Shown here: in pieces, positions 24,543-31,789 of the stretch | How positions within the stretch are numbered: position 1 is the first letter of the stretch | Layout: the number at the start of each line of letters is the position of its first letter | Assembly (NCBI GenBank): GCA_017522015.1 | Contig: JAFXAW010000028.1 | Location: 1-33,774 of the forward strand | Direction: 5' to 3' | Length of the DNA stretch: 33,774 nt | Origin: Oscillospiraceae bacterium | Lineage (GTDB): Bacteria; Bacillota; Clostridia; Oscillospirales; Oscillospiraceae | Program-made: the position numbers and the translations under genes | Notes under the pieces: model-generated | Told to the model about the DNA's origin: nothing | Database searches by the model: none | Seen by the model: the letters and a program-made list of their open reading frames with translations, nothing else

Positions 24543-25721
24543 ATGTCAACCGAAAAGCTCTATTATCAGGACGCCTATCTGCGCAGCTTCACGGCCACGG
24601 TGCTGCAATGCACGAGCGCGAAGGGCGGCTATGTTGTCGTGCTCGACCGCACGGCCTTTTACCCGGAGGGCGGAGGACAGCCCTGCGATTTCGGCACGCT
24701 CGGCGGCCTGCCGGTGACGGATGTGCACGAGCGCGGCGGCGAGGTGGAGCATTTTGTGCCGGGTCCGCTCACGCCGGGCGACACGGTTACGGGCGAGATT
24801 GACTTTGCCCGCCGCTTTGACCTGATGCAGCAGCATTCCGGCGAGCACATCGTTTCGGGGCTGATCTGCGCGCAGTTCGGCTGCGACAATGTGGGTTTTC
24901 ACATCGGCGCGGAGCGCGTGACCATCGACTTCAACGTGGAGATAGACGCGCGCTCGCTTGCGGAGATCGAGCGCCGCGCCAATGAATACATCTGGGAAAA
25001 CCACGAGACGGAGATTTTCTTCCCCACGCCGGAGGCGCTCGCGGCGCTTCCTTACCGCAGCAAAAAGGAGCTTGAGGGCGAGGTGCGCATCGTGCGTTTT
25101 CCCGGCGCGGACACCTGCGCCTGCTGCGGCACGCACGTTGCGCGCAGCGGCGAGGTGGGGCTTGTCAAGCTGCTCGACCACAAGCGTTTTCGCGAGGGTG
25201 TGCGCATCGAGATGCTCTGCGGCGGCCGCGCGAAGCGATATTTTGACGAGGTCGAGGCGCAGAACCGGGGCGTTTCCGTCCTGCTCTCGGCCAAGCCTTT
25301 GGAGACGGCCGAGGCGGTGAAGCGCCTTGCCGGGGAGGCGGAGGCGCTGCGCTATCGGCTCTACGGCATGGAGCAGGCGCAGTTCACGCGCACGGCGCAG
25401 GCGCTGTCCGGCGCGGGCGATGTGCTGCTGTTTTGCGGCGAGCTGAGCGCCGATGCCGTGAGAAGGCTTGCCGCGGCCGTTTCGGAGCGCTGCGGCGGCA
25501 TCTGCGCGCTGTTTTCCGGCGAGAGCGGAGCTTATAAATATGCCATCGGCATGCCCGATGGGGATTTGCGGAAGTTTGTGGGCGAAATGAACGCCGCGCT
25601 TTCCGGCCGCGGCGGCGGGAAAAACGGCTTTGCCCAGGGCTCGGCCTCTGCCTCCCGCGCCGAGGTGGAAGCCTTCTTTGCCGCGAAGGGCATCCTCCCG
25701 CGCTCTGCGGATGCGCTGTAA
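24543..25721 (+). CDS. Alanyl-tRNA editing protein, AlaX-L type with DHHA1 domain
   Basis: A free-standing relative of the AlaRS editing domain that hydrolyses mischarged Ser- or Gly-tRNA(Ala). The 392-residue protein starts with an AlaRS-like beta-barrel (RTAFYPEGGGQPCDFG), then the zinc/catalytic motifs QQHSGEHIVSG (HxxxH) and CACCGTHVARSGEVG, and ends with a DHHA1-like domain whose GGGKNGFAQGSA matches the AlaRS C-terminal consensus GGGxxxxAQG. No aminoacylation domain is present, as expected. The ATG at 24543 begins the domain. The frame is open far upstream, but that overlaps the ferritin-like gene. A 26/27-bp repeat array starts 80 bases downstream. Confidence 0.9.
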   Translation: MSTEKLYYQDAYLRSFTATVLQCTSAKGGYVVVLDRTAFYPEGGGQPCDFGTLGGLPVTDVHERGGEVEHFVPGPLTPGDTVTGEIDFARRFDLMQQHSGEHIVSGLICAQFGCDNVGFHIGAERVTIDFNVEIDARSLAEIERRANEYIWENHETEIFFPTPEALAALPYRSKKELEGEVRIVRFPGADTCACCGTHVARSGEVGLVKLLDHKRFREGVRIEMLCGGRAKRYFDEVEAQNRGVSVLLSAKPLETAEAVKRLAGEAEALRYRLYGMEQAQFTRTAQALSGAGDVLLFCGELSADAVRRLAAAVSERCGGICALFSGESGAYKYAIGMPDGDLRKFVGEMNAALSGRGGGKNGFAQGSASASRAEVEAFFAAKGILPRSADAL

Positions 25722-25799
25722 GCGCAGGCGGCATCCCCCCAAAGCCAGCACGCCCATACACAAGCACATACCCACTCCACAAGCGAACACCGGCAGCAT

Positions 25800-25965
25800 A
25801 AGCAGCACATACCCATCCCGCAAGCGGACAGCACATACCCACTCCGCAAGCGGAAACCACACCACCCATCCCGCAAGCGGACAGCACACACCCATCCCGC
25901 AAGCGGACAGCACATACCCACCCCGGAAGCGGAAACCACACCACCCATCCCGCGAGCGGAAACCG
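25800..25965. repeat. Tandem array of 26/27-bp units with a CCGCAAGCGG core
   Basis: Six cores begin at 25820, 25846, 25873, 25899, 25925 and 25952, spaced 26, 27, 26, 26 and 27 bases. Two unit types alternate: type A continues GCGGACAGCACATACCCA and type B continues GCGGAAACCACACCACCCA, in the order A B A A B B. The core is palindromic (TCCGCAAGCGGA in one copy). Degenerate copies extend upstream to about 25755. No spacer or protein-coding logic is visible. It lies between alaX and its terminator. Confidence 0.85.
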
Positions 25966-26036
25966 GTGGCCTGACCAATCCCTCCACTCCACAACCGAAC
26001 CCCGGCGGCATCCCGGTTGCCGTATAACGCAAAAAA

Positions 26037-26070
26037 CCCGGCCTGTGCTTTCTGCACAGGTCGGGTTTTT
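26037..26070. terminator. Bidirectional terminator between alaX and the UroD-like gene
   Basis: Twelve-base arms (26037-26048 and 26054-26065) pair with a single G-U, CCCGGCCTGTGC against GCACAGGTCGGG. TTTTT follows on the + strand and AAAAAA precedes (T-run on the minus strand), so it should work for both convergent genes. Confidence 0.9.
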
Positions 26071-26117
26071 CTTGATGGAGAAGCGGCGAAGCGCTTTCCC
26101 TGTATGTTCCGGAAAAC

Positions 26118-27176
26118 TTAGCCGCGCTCGGCGTAAATCTTGCGGGAGTGCTTGTAAACTTCCTCGAGGAAGATGGGGCTGGTGTCACGGTGCGCGGCGA
26201 GGCCGAGGACGACGGGCTTGCCGGGCTGGGTGTATTCCTCAACGAACTTGCGGGCGAAGGCGCGCTGCTCTTCCTCGGTGGCGTTGGCATAGTCGAACTT
26301 ATCCGGCCAGACGGCGAAGACGATCTTGTCGCCATACTTCTCGTAGAGCTCGTGGATGTTGTTCATCAGCTGGGGACCCCACTGGTCGAAGCCGCCGTCG
26401 ATGTAGCACTGGATGCGATCCTCGGTGTGACCGCAGGAGTGCAGCGTGGCGATGCGGCCCTTGGAGTGGATGTGGTCGGTGATCTGCTTCATGTAGGGCA
26501 CGAAGAGCTCGTAGGCAACCTGCTGGGAGAAGAAGGGAGCCTTCTGGGCGCCCCAGTCGTCATGGACGTTGATGAAGTCGAGCGCCGGATAGTGCTCGCA
26601 AAGCATGTCGATGACCTCGCAGGCCATGTCGGTCGTGCTCTGGAACAGATCCTTGATCGCGTCGGTCTGATCCTCGTCGATCAGCGCGAGGGCGGCGGGC
26701 ATGAAGTCCATGAAGGAGATCAGACGCTCAAACCAGAAGCCGTTGACCAGAGAGATCTCGGCGGAGTAGCGCTTGTCGATCTTGTTCTCCTTGGCCTCCT
26801 CAGCCCATTCCCAGGTCTTGACATCGGGAATCTTGATGACGTTTCTCCAGTTGTTGACGTCGTCGAGCACGGGGTTGCCGGGGTGGACGATGGAGCCGCC
26901 GGCGGAGGGCACGAATTCCCACTTCAGGCCGAAAATGTCCACAGAGTCCTCGCGCAGGCCGCGGCCGAGACGCAGGCTGTAAAGCTTGGAGTTAAAGTTG
27001 CGGTTTTCGCCCGGCATGGGGATCCAGAAGGGCTTTTTCTCATAATACAGCGCGCCGAAGTTCTCGCGCGCGGAGACGGGCGTGTTGTACATCTTGAGCT
27101 CGGGGAAGCTTGCATAGGGCTGGTAAATTTCAACGACTTCCAGCTCGCTCTCAACAAAGGGAATCTTTCTGAACAT
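26118..27176 (-). CDS. Uroporphyrinogen decarboxylase-family protein (MtaA/CmuA-like methyltransferase)
   Basis: A 352-residue URO-D superfamily protein. The visible key motif is ATLHSCGHTEDRI, an HxCG of the corrinoid-dependent methyltransferase branch (MtaA, CmuA, MtvB), where His and Cys bind zinc. The N-terminal segment and NVHDDWGAQKAPFFS also resemble that branch. True haem-pathway HemE is unlikely, since its N-terminal motifs are missing and no haem gene is near. No corrinoid protein, activator or MtaB/MtgB partner is encoded nearby, so its methyl donor is unknown. The start at 27176 follows AAGGAAG; the promoter is near-consensus. Confidence 0.8.
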   Translation of the reverse strand: MFRKIPFVESELEVVEIYQPYASFPELKMYNTPVSARENFGALYYEKKPFWIPMPGENRNFNSKLYSLRLGRGLREDSVDIFGLKWEFVPSAGGSIVHPGNPVLDDVNNWRNVIKIPDVKTWEWAEEAKENKIDKRYSAEISLVNGFWFERLISFMDFMPAALALIDEDQTDAIKDLFQSTTDMACEVIDMLCEHYPALDFINVHDDWGAQKAPFFSQQVAYELFVPYMKQITDHIHSKGRIATLHSCGHTEDRIQCYIDGGFDQWGPQLMNNIHELYEKYGDKIVFAVWPDKFDYANATEEEQRAFARKFVEEYTQPGKPVVLGLAAHRDTSPIFLEEVYKHSRKIYAERG

Positions 27177-27197
27177 CGTGTTACTTCCTTTCTGCGT

Positions 27198-27238
27198 TAT
27201 ACTGCTGTCAGTATAGCAATTCTCGCCGGGAAAGTCAA
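27198..27238 (-). promoter_or_regulatory. Promoter of the UroD-like gene with palindrome over the -10
   Basis: Minus-strand TTGACT (27233-27238), a 17-base spacer and TATACT (27210-27215). The -10 is one arm of a perfect inverted repeat TATACTG-N4-CAGTATA (27198-27215), placed where a repressor would block transcription. Confidence 0.8.
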
Positions 27239-27349
27239 ACCGCATTTGCATATTTTTGCCGAATCGGCAAAACAGGGGACAAAACCGCCGCGCGGCAAAG
27301 TTCAGTGCCCGCGCGCGCCCCGGACAGACGCCCTTGGCGCCGCCGGCTC

Positions 27350-27378
27350 TTGTGTCCGGGGGTTTTGTGTGGTAGTAT
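27350..27378 (+). promoter_or_regulatory. Candidate promoter of the nitrilase-family gene
   Basis: TTGTGT (27350-27355), 17 bases, TAGTAT (27373-27378). It sits about 95 bases before the hydrolase start codon and points away from the UroD-like promoter. Confidence 0.55.
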
Positions 27379-27472
27379 GAACACAAGCGAACCGGGAGAA
27401 TAAATGAACGGACAATAAGAGAACTCCGGGAATGAACCAACCGACAATCCGGAATCAAACGGGGGAAGATCT

Positions 27473-28315
27473 ATGAAACTCAAAATCGCGCTGCTGCAGC
27501 TCCTGCCGGGGAAGAACATCGAAGAACAGGCGCAAAAGGGCGAAGCGGCCTGCCGAAAGGCCAAGGCGCTCGGCGCGGATGTCGCGCTGTTTCCCGAGAT
27601 GTGGAGCGACGGCTACGCCCTGCCGCAGACGCCGGGTGAGGCAGAGGCGCTGGCCGTTTCCAAAGACGGGGAATTCGTCACGGGCTTTCAAAAGCTTGCC
27701 AAAGAGCTGGAGATGGCCATCGCCATTACGTATCTGGAAAAGCACGCGCCGCAGCCGCGCAACAGCGTCACGCTTTTTGACCGCTTCGGAAGAGAAGTGC
27801 TGCACTATGCAAAGGTGCACACCTGCGCCTTTGATCTGGAAAAGATCCTCTCGCCGGGGGAGGATTTTTACGTCGCGGAGCTGGACACGGGCCGCGGAAA
27901 AGTGAAAGTGGGCTGCATGATCTGCTTTGACCGGGAGTTTCCCGAAAGCGCCAGAATCCTCATGCTCAAGGGCGCGGAGGTGATCCTCGCGCCGAACGCC
28001 TGCCCGATGGAGATCAACCGCCTTTCCGCGCTGCGGACAAGAGCCTATGAGAATATGCTCGCGGTTGCCACCTGCAATTACCCGGCGGGGCAGCCGGACT
28101 GCAATGGCCGCTCCACGGTGTTCGACGGCGTCGCCTGGCTTTGGGACGAGCCCGACGTGCGGGATATGTGCGTTTTCGAGGCGCCCGGGGAGGAGGGCGT
28201 CTATCTCGCGGAGATTGACATGGATCAGCTGCGCAGCTATCGCGCCGACGAGGTGATGGGAGATAAGTTCCGCCGTCCGGAAGCCTACGGAATGCTGCTT
28301 GAAAACGGCGTTTGA
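27473..28315 (+). CDS. Carbon-nitrogen hydrolase (nitrilase superfamily)
   Basis: A 280-residue cytosolic enzyme of the amidase/nitrilase fold. The catalytic triad is visible: Glu42 in LFPEMWSDGY, Lys114 in HYAKVHTC, and Cys151 in MICFDREFPES. It likely hydrolyses an amide or carbamoyl group on a small metabolite; branch-specific residues are not enough to name the substrate. GGGGGAAG precedes the ATG at 27473. It is divergent from the UroD-like gene, and no shared pathway is apparent from sequence. The following 330 bases are non-coding. Confidence 0.9.
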   Translation: MKLKIALLQLLPGKNIEEQAQKGEAACRKAKALGADVALFPEMWSDGYALPQTPGEAEALAVSKDGEFVTGFQKLAKELEMAIAITYLEKHAPQPRNSVTLFDRFGREVLHYAKVHTCAFDLEKILSPGEDFYVAELDTGRGKVKVGCMICFDREFPESARILMLKGAEVILAPNACPMEINRLSALRTRAYENMLAVATCNYPAGQPDCNGRSTVFDGVAWLWDEPDVRDMCVFEAPGEEGVYLAEIDMDQLRSYRADEVMGDKFRRPEAYGMLLENGV

Positions 28316-28419
28316 TATTTTGCCGCGCGCCGCTGCTTCCCGCCGCAACCACCGCTGCAAAGCGCCTTGAATATTGCGCCGCTGCGCGACGTTTCCCATG
28401 GAGAATTGTCAGGAGGGAG

Positions 28420-28448
28420 TTGACTTTCTATTACTTCTGGTTTATATT
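28420..28448 (+). promoter_or_regulatory. Near-consensus promoter with no gene downstream
   Basis: TTGACT (28420-28425), exactly 17 bases, TATATT (28443-28448). The next + strand feature is a terminator about 90 bases away and the next gene is on the opposite strand. Confidence 0.75.
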
Positions 28449-28454
28449 ACAGGT

Positions 28455-28572
28455 GAAGTTTTGAGAAACGCTCTGTACTCCGGTTTTGCGGGGTGCGGGG
28501 CTTTTCTTCTTTTTGCATATGCGCGGCTGCGCAAAAAAGCCGACCTGTTTTGAACAGGCCGGCTTCTTTTTT
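28455..28572 (+). ncRNA. Candidate small RNA of about 115 nt
   Basis: The predicted transcript runs from the start site near 28455 to the T-run at 28566-28572. It contains an inner stem TTTTTGC/GCAAAAA around 28511-28537 and ends in a terminator hairpin. Start codons inside have no ribosome site. One alternative is a 14-codon frame beginning TTG at 28420 right behind AGGAGGGAG, but it overlaps the promoter itself. No known RNA family is recognised. Confidence 0.45.
28537..28572. terminator. Terminator between the nitrilase/sRNA side and the SPFH gene
   Basis: Thirteen-base arms (28537-28549 and 28553-28565) with one A/C mismatch, loop TTG, then CTTTTTT on the + strand. A run of six A bases (28533-28538) on the left gives a T-run on the minus strand, so it can also serve the SPFH gene. 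Confidence 0.85.
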
Positions 28573-28649
28573 CCTTTTCGCAAAGCGCATCGCGCCTCCC
28601 CGACACGGAGCCGGAGCGCGCTTTTTTCGCATCGAAGCAAAAAACGCTT

Positions 28650-29570
28650 TTATTTCTTGTCGGCTTCCGCCCCGTCCGGATCGAGGACGCCCTTGAGTCC
28701 GGCGGCGAGACCGGCAAGCCCCTGAATCTCCGAGGGGATGATGATCTTCGTTGCGCGGCCGTTGGCGGCGGCAGCGAAGGCCTCCAGCGCGCGGATGCGG
28801 ATGACCGCATCGGTCGGGCTACTTTCGTTGATGAGCTTGATGCCCTCTGCCGTGGCGCGCTGGACGGTGAGGATGGCCTCCGCCTCGCCCTGCGCTTCCA
28901 GAATCTGCTGCTGCTTCTTGGCGTCGGCGCGCAGAATGGCGCTCTCGCGCTCGCCCTCGGCGATGAGGATGGCGGACTTCTTTTCGCCCTCCGCCTGCAG
29001 AATCGCCTCGCGGCGCTCGCGCTCGGCCTTCATCTGACGCTCCATGGCGTTTTGAATCTCCTTGGGCGGCATGATGTTTTTCAGCTCCACGCGGTTGACC
29101 TTGATGCCCCAGGGATCGGTGGCCTCGTCGAGAATCACGCGCATTTTGCCGTTGATGATGTCACGGCTGGTCAGGCACTGGTCCAGCTCCAGCTCGCCGA
29201 TGATGTTGCGCAGGGTGGTCGCCGTCAGGTTTTCGATGGCGGTCATGGGGTTCTCCACGCCGTAGGCATAGAGCTTCGGGTCGGTGATCTCAAAATAAAT
29301 CACCGTGTCGATCTGCATGGTGACGTTGTCCTTGGTGATGACGGGCTGCGGCGGGAAATCCACAACCTGCTCCTTCAGGGAGACGATCTTGGCCACGCGC
29401 TCGATGAACGGCACCTTGAAGTGCAGTCCGACGTTCCAGGTCGTGGAATACGCGCCGAGACGCTCAATGACAAAGGCGCGCGCCTGCTGCACAACCCGGA
29501 TGTTTTTGATGAGAATGATCAGAACGATGAGTGCAACAACACAGATGATAACAGGGCCTAAATACGGCAT
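28650..29570 (-). CDS. SPFH/band-7 (stomatin-like, QmcA type) membrane protein
   Basis: A 306-residue protein with one N-terminal membrane helix (LGPVIICVVALIVLIILI), then the SPFH domain (VQQARAFVIERLGAYSTTW, VDFPPQPVITKDNVTMQ) and a charged Ala/Glu/Arg coiled coil of about 80 residues (QMKAERERREAILQAEGEKK and onward). Such proteins oligomerise and organise membrane microdomains. The pairing with NfeD, 36 bases upstream, is the classic partner arrangement. AAGGAGG precedes the ATG at 29570. A specific physiological role cannot be given. Confidence 0.93.
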   Translation of the reverse strand: MPYLGPVIICVVALIVLIILIKNIRVVQQARAFVIERLGAYSTTWNVGLHFKVPFIERVAKIVSLKEQVVDFPPQPVITKDNVTMQIDTVIYFEITDPKLYAYGVENPMTAIENLTATTLRNIIGELELDQCLTSRDIINGKMRVILDEATDPWGIKVNRVELKNIMPPKEIQNAMERQMKAERERREAILQAEGEKKSAILIAEGERESAILRADAKKQQQILEAQGEAEAILTVQRATAEGIKLINESSPTDAVIRIRALEAFAAAANGRATKIIIPSEIQGLAGLAAGLKGVLDPDGAEADKK

Positions 29571-29606
29571 GATGTTTCCTCCTTTTTGAAATTCTGTTTG
29601 GTTTTT

Positions 29607-30074
29607 TTACACTTCTGCTCCGGCCGGGACCTTCGCCTCGGCTGGGCTGACGATGAGCTTGACGCCCTCGATTTTCTCCGCACGCACGAGCGTTCCCTTT
29701 GCGATGGGGCTGCCGTCTGCGCTGCGCGCTGTCCATACCTTGCCGCCGATGCGCACGGCGCCCGCGGCTTCGATGTTGTCGATGTCCTCCTCGACAAGAC
29801 CGATCTGGCCGATCACGCGGTCGGCATTCGTGGGCTTGGCCCGGCTGTTGATGTATTTTTTCACCAGCGGCCGCGTCAGATACAGCACGACGACGGACAC
29901 AACGGCAAACAGCGCGATTTGCAGCCAGATCGGCCCGTGACACAGCGCCGCTATAAAAGCCACGAGTGCGCCGAGCGCGAACCAGATGGAGGTCAGTCCC
30001 GCCGTGACGCCCTCGATCACCAGAAACGCCACGAACAGCACGCCCCAGACGATCAGCATGATGGTGTTGGGCAT
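29607..30074 (-). CDS. NfeD-like membrane protein
   Basis: A 155-residue short-form NfeD. Three or so hydrophobic segments (MLIVWGVLFVAFLVIEG, WFALGALVAFIAAL, LQIALFAVVSVVVLYL) are followed by a soluble OB-fold tail (GQIGLVEEDIDN, GAVRIGGKVWTARS, KGTLVRAEKIEGVKLIV), which is typical. It lacks the ClpP-like protease domain of long NfeD. AAAGGAG precedes the ATG at 30074; upstream in-frame sequence is leader. It should be co-transcribed with the SPFH gene from the promoter at 30158-30186. Confidence 0.92.
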   Translation of the reverse strand: MPNTIMLIVWGVLFVAFLVIEGVTAGLTSIWFALGALVAFIAALCHGPIWLQIALFAVVSVVVLYLTRPLVKKYINSRAKPTNADRVIGQIGLVEEDIDNIEAAGAVRIGGKVWTARSADGSPIAKGTLVRAEKIEGVKLIVSPAEAKVPAGAEV

Positions 30075-30157
30075 AGCCTGCTCCTTTCTGCCCCTGCTTG
30101 CCGCCGGGATTTTCTCCCATACGCGGCAGAGCAAAGAATTTTTTTGTTTCCGTTTCT

Positions 30158-30211
30158 ATCTTATCGTATTTTGCGCAAAATATCAATGGTATCTCGTTGC
30201 ATTTTATGCAA
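30158..30211 (-). promoter_or_regulatory. Promoter of the nfeD-SPFH operon with two palindromes
   Basis: Minus-strand TTGATA (30181-30186), 17 bases, TAAGAT (30158-30163). A 16-bp perfect palindrome TATTTTGCGCAAAATA (30167-30182) fills the spacer, and TTGCAT-TTT-ATGCAA (30197-30211) lies just upstream of the -35. They look like operator sites; the cognate regulator is unknown. Confidence 0.7.
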
Positions 30212-30301
30212 AAAATCAACAGAAACAGCGTCCCCCGTCGCATAAGCAAAAGCATCCCAAAAAAACGACGGCTTCAAGGCGAAAGCGCCCTTTGCTTTGC
30301 A

Positions 30302-30342
30302 TAGAAAAACGGAGACAGCTTCTTTACGAAGCGTCTCCGTTT
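30302..30342 (-). terminator. Terminator of the dCMP deaminase gene
   Basis: Two-part stem AAACGGAGAC/GTCTCCGTTT (30307-30316 and 30333-30342) with inner GCTTC/GAAGC. On the minus strand it runs into TTTTTCTAT. It begins 12 bases past the stop codon. Confidence 0.85.
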
Positions 30343-30353
30343 CTTATGCTTTT

Positions 30354-30842
30354 TCAGCGGTATTTCTCCGGCAGGGAATCGTCCTGATCGATCCATTCCT
30401 GCACCTGCGTAACGGAATAATCATGCTCACCGATGCGGGCGATGACCTCCACAATGCCGGCGTTGATGATCATTCTGCGGCACATGGAGCAGGAGGTCGT
30501 GTCCAGCAGCAGCTCGTTGGTCTTCGCGTCGCGCCCGACGAGATAGAGCGTGCCGCCGAGCGTGTCGCGCCGCGCGGCGGAGATGATGGCGTTGGCCTCG
30601 GCATGGACGCTGCGGCAGAGCTCGTAGCGCTGGCCGGAGGGGATGTTCAGCTCCTCGCGGGAGCAGTAGCCCAGATCGGAGCAGTTGCAGCGGCCGCGGG
30701 GCGCGCCGTTATAGCCGGTGGAGAGAATTTCGTCGCTGCGCACGATGATCGCGCCGTACTTTCTGCGCAGGCAGGTGCTGCGCTGGAGCACCGCGTCTGC
30801 GATGTCCAGATAGTAATTGATCTTGCTCGTCCGTTGTTCCAT
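30354..30842 (-). CDS. Deoxycytidylate (dCMP) deaminase
   Basis: Zinc enzyme that converts dCMP to dUMP for thymidylate synthesis (162 aa; ComEB-like). Zinc and catalytic residues are His80-Ala-Glu82 in RSVHAEANAI, and Cys118 and Cys121 in TSCSMCRRMI. The usual PCxxC proline is serine here, which occurs in some family members. The N-terminal STCLRRKYGAIIVRSDEILS and TGYNGAPRG match dCMP deaminases rather than cytidine deaminase or TadA. GGGAGG precedes the ATG at 30842. It appears monocistronic. Confidence 0.93.
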   Translation of the reverse strand: MEQRTSKINYYLDIADAVLQRSTCLRRKYGAIIVRSDEILSTGYNGAPRGRCNCSDLGYCSREELNIPSGQRYELCRSVHAEANAIISAARRDTLGGTLYLVGRDAKTNELLLDTTSCSMCRRMIINAGIVEVIARIGEHDYSVTQVQEWIDQDDSLPEKYR

Positions 30843-31145
30843 GGAAATGCCTCCCGTATGTATTTATATTTGTATTTTTTCCGTCGGTTTATCAGAACAC
30901 CACGGCCGTGGTGATTTCCGGCACGTCGTTATGCAGAAACGGCTTGTCCTTTGCGCCCTGCATCCGCGCGCAGAATCCCGCAAAAACCGGAAACGCCGGC
31001 CATGCCGCATTCTGCTTTTATGATATAGAAAAAAGCCGCCTCCGTCAACAAAATCCTTGCCGGAACGGGGAAAAGAAGCGCGAAGCGGGCGCCTTGCAGC
31101 GCGAAACGGAGAAAACCGCGCCCTTTCGGGCGGGAAAGCCAAGCC
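30843..31145. other. Divergent spacer between dCMP deaminase and queH
   Basis: No gene is seen. A minus-strand AT-rich patch (ATATAAATACATA, about 30857-30869) may carry the dCMP deaminase -10. A perfect 12-bp palindrome CCACGGCCGTGG lies at 30900-30911. The open frame running into queH has no ribosome site and is read-through. Confidence 0.5.
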
Positions 31146-31174
31146 TTGCCAAAGCCTGCCGGGCGTGGTATACT
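31146..31174 (+). promoter_or_regulatory. queH promoter placing the start codon at +1
   Basis: TTGCCA (31146-31151), 17 bases, TATACT (31169-31174). The queH ATG begins at 31181, seven bases past the last T of the -10, which is where transcription should start. There is no Shine-Dalgarno sequence between. Confidence 0.75.
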
Positions 31175-31180
31175 GCGGCT

Positions 31181-31789
31181 ATGAAAGAGAACTACCAGCT
31201 TTTGACGGATAAGTGCATCGCGGGTCTGGACTGTCGGCCGCGCCTGCTGCTGCACGCCTGCTGCGGCCCCTGCGCGAGCTATGTGCTGGAATATCTGGCG
31301 CCGGTCTTTGACATCACGGTGCTGTACTATAACCCGAACATCCGCCCGCAGGCGGAGTACGACAAGCGGCTTTACTGGCTCCGCCGCGTGATCGAAGGCT
31401 TGGGCCTTGCCGAAAGCGTGCCGCTGCTCGCCGAGCCGTGGCGCGGTGAGGATTTTCTCCGCGCGTCGCTTGGGCTGGAGAATGAGCCGGAGGGCGGTAA
31501 GCGCTGCGTGGAATGCATCGGCCTGCGCATGGAGGAAACCGCGCGCCGGGCAAGGGACGAAGGCTTTGACTATTTTTGCACGACGCTGTCCATCTCGCCG
31601 CATAAGAACGCGGAAATGATCAACCGCCTCGGGCGGGAGCTTCAGGCGCGCTACGGTGTGCGCTGGCTGCCGTCGGATTTCAAAAAGCGCGGCGGATTTT
31701 TGCGCAGCACGCAGCTTTGCACGGAAATGGGCATTTACCGGCAGGCCTGGTGCGGCTGCCTGCCGCCGGAAGGGATTTCCGGCGCATAA
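31181..31789 (+). CDS. queH: Epoxyqueuosine reductase QueH, probably leaderless mRNA
   Basis: QueH reduces epoxyqueuosine in tRNA to queuosine, the last step of Q synthesis, and replaces QueG in many anaerobes. The 202-residue protein has the family's Fe-S and redox cysteines: Cys27, Cys28 and Cys31 in LHACCGPCAS, Cys109 and Cys112 in GKRCVECIGLRM, and Cys191/Cys193 in YRQAWCGC, together with YYNPNIRP. The ATG at 31181 starts the domain. No ribosome binding site precedes it and the promoter fits a leaderless transcript. queT with a preQ1 riboswitch follows after 250 bases, supporting a queuosine salvage role. Confidence 0.93.
   Translation: MKENYQLLTDKCIAGLDCRPRLLLHACCGPCASYVLEYLAPVFDITVLYYNPNIRPQAEYDKRLYWLRRVIEGLGLAESVPLLAEPWRGEDFLRASLGLENEPEGGKRCVECIGLRMEETARRARDEGFDYFCTTLSISPHKNAEMINRLGRELQARYGVRWLPSDFKKRGGFLRSTQLCTEMGIYRQAWCGCLPPEGISGA

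Noticed and set aside
23572-25965. CRISPR array
   Set aside because: Both arrays are contiguous units without unique spacers, and no cas genes are present.
24546-26057. 503-codon minus-strand frame through the 26/27-bp array (repeated WxxG-like words)
   Set aside because: The periodic peptide is only the translation of the DNA repeat. Unit lengths of 26 and 27 would shift frame, and the rest is antisense to alaX.
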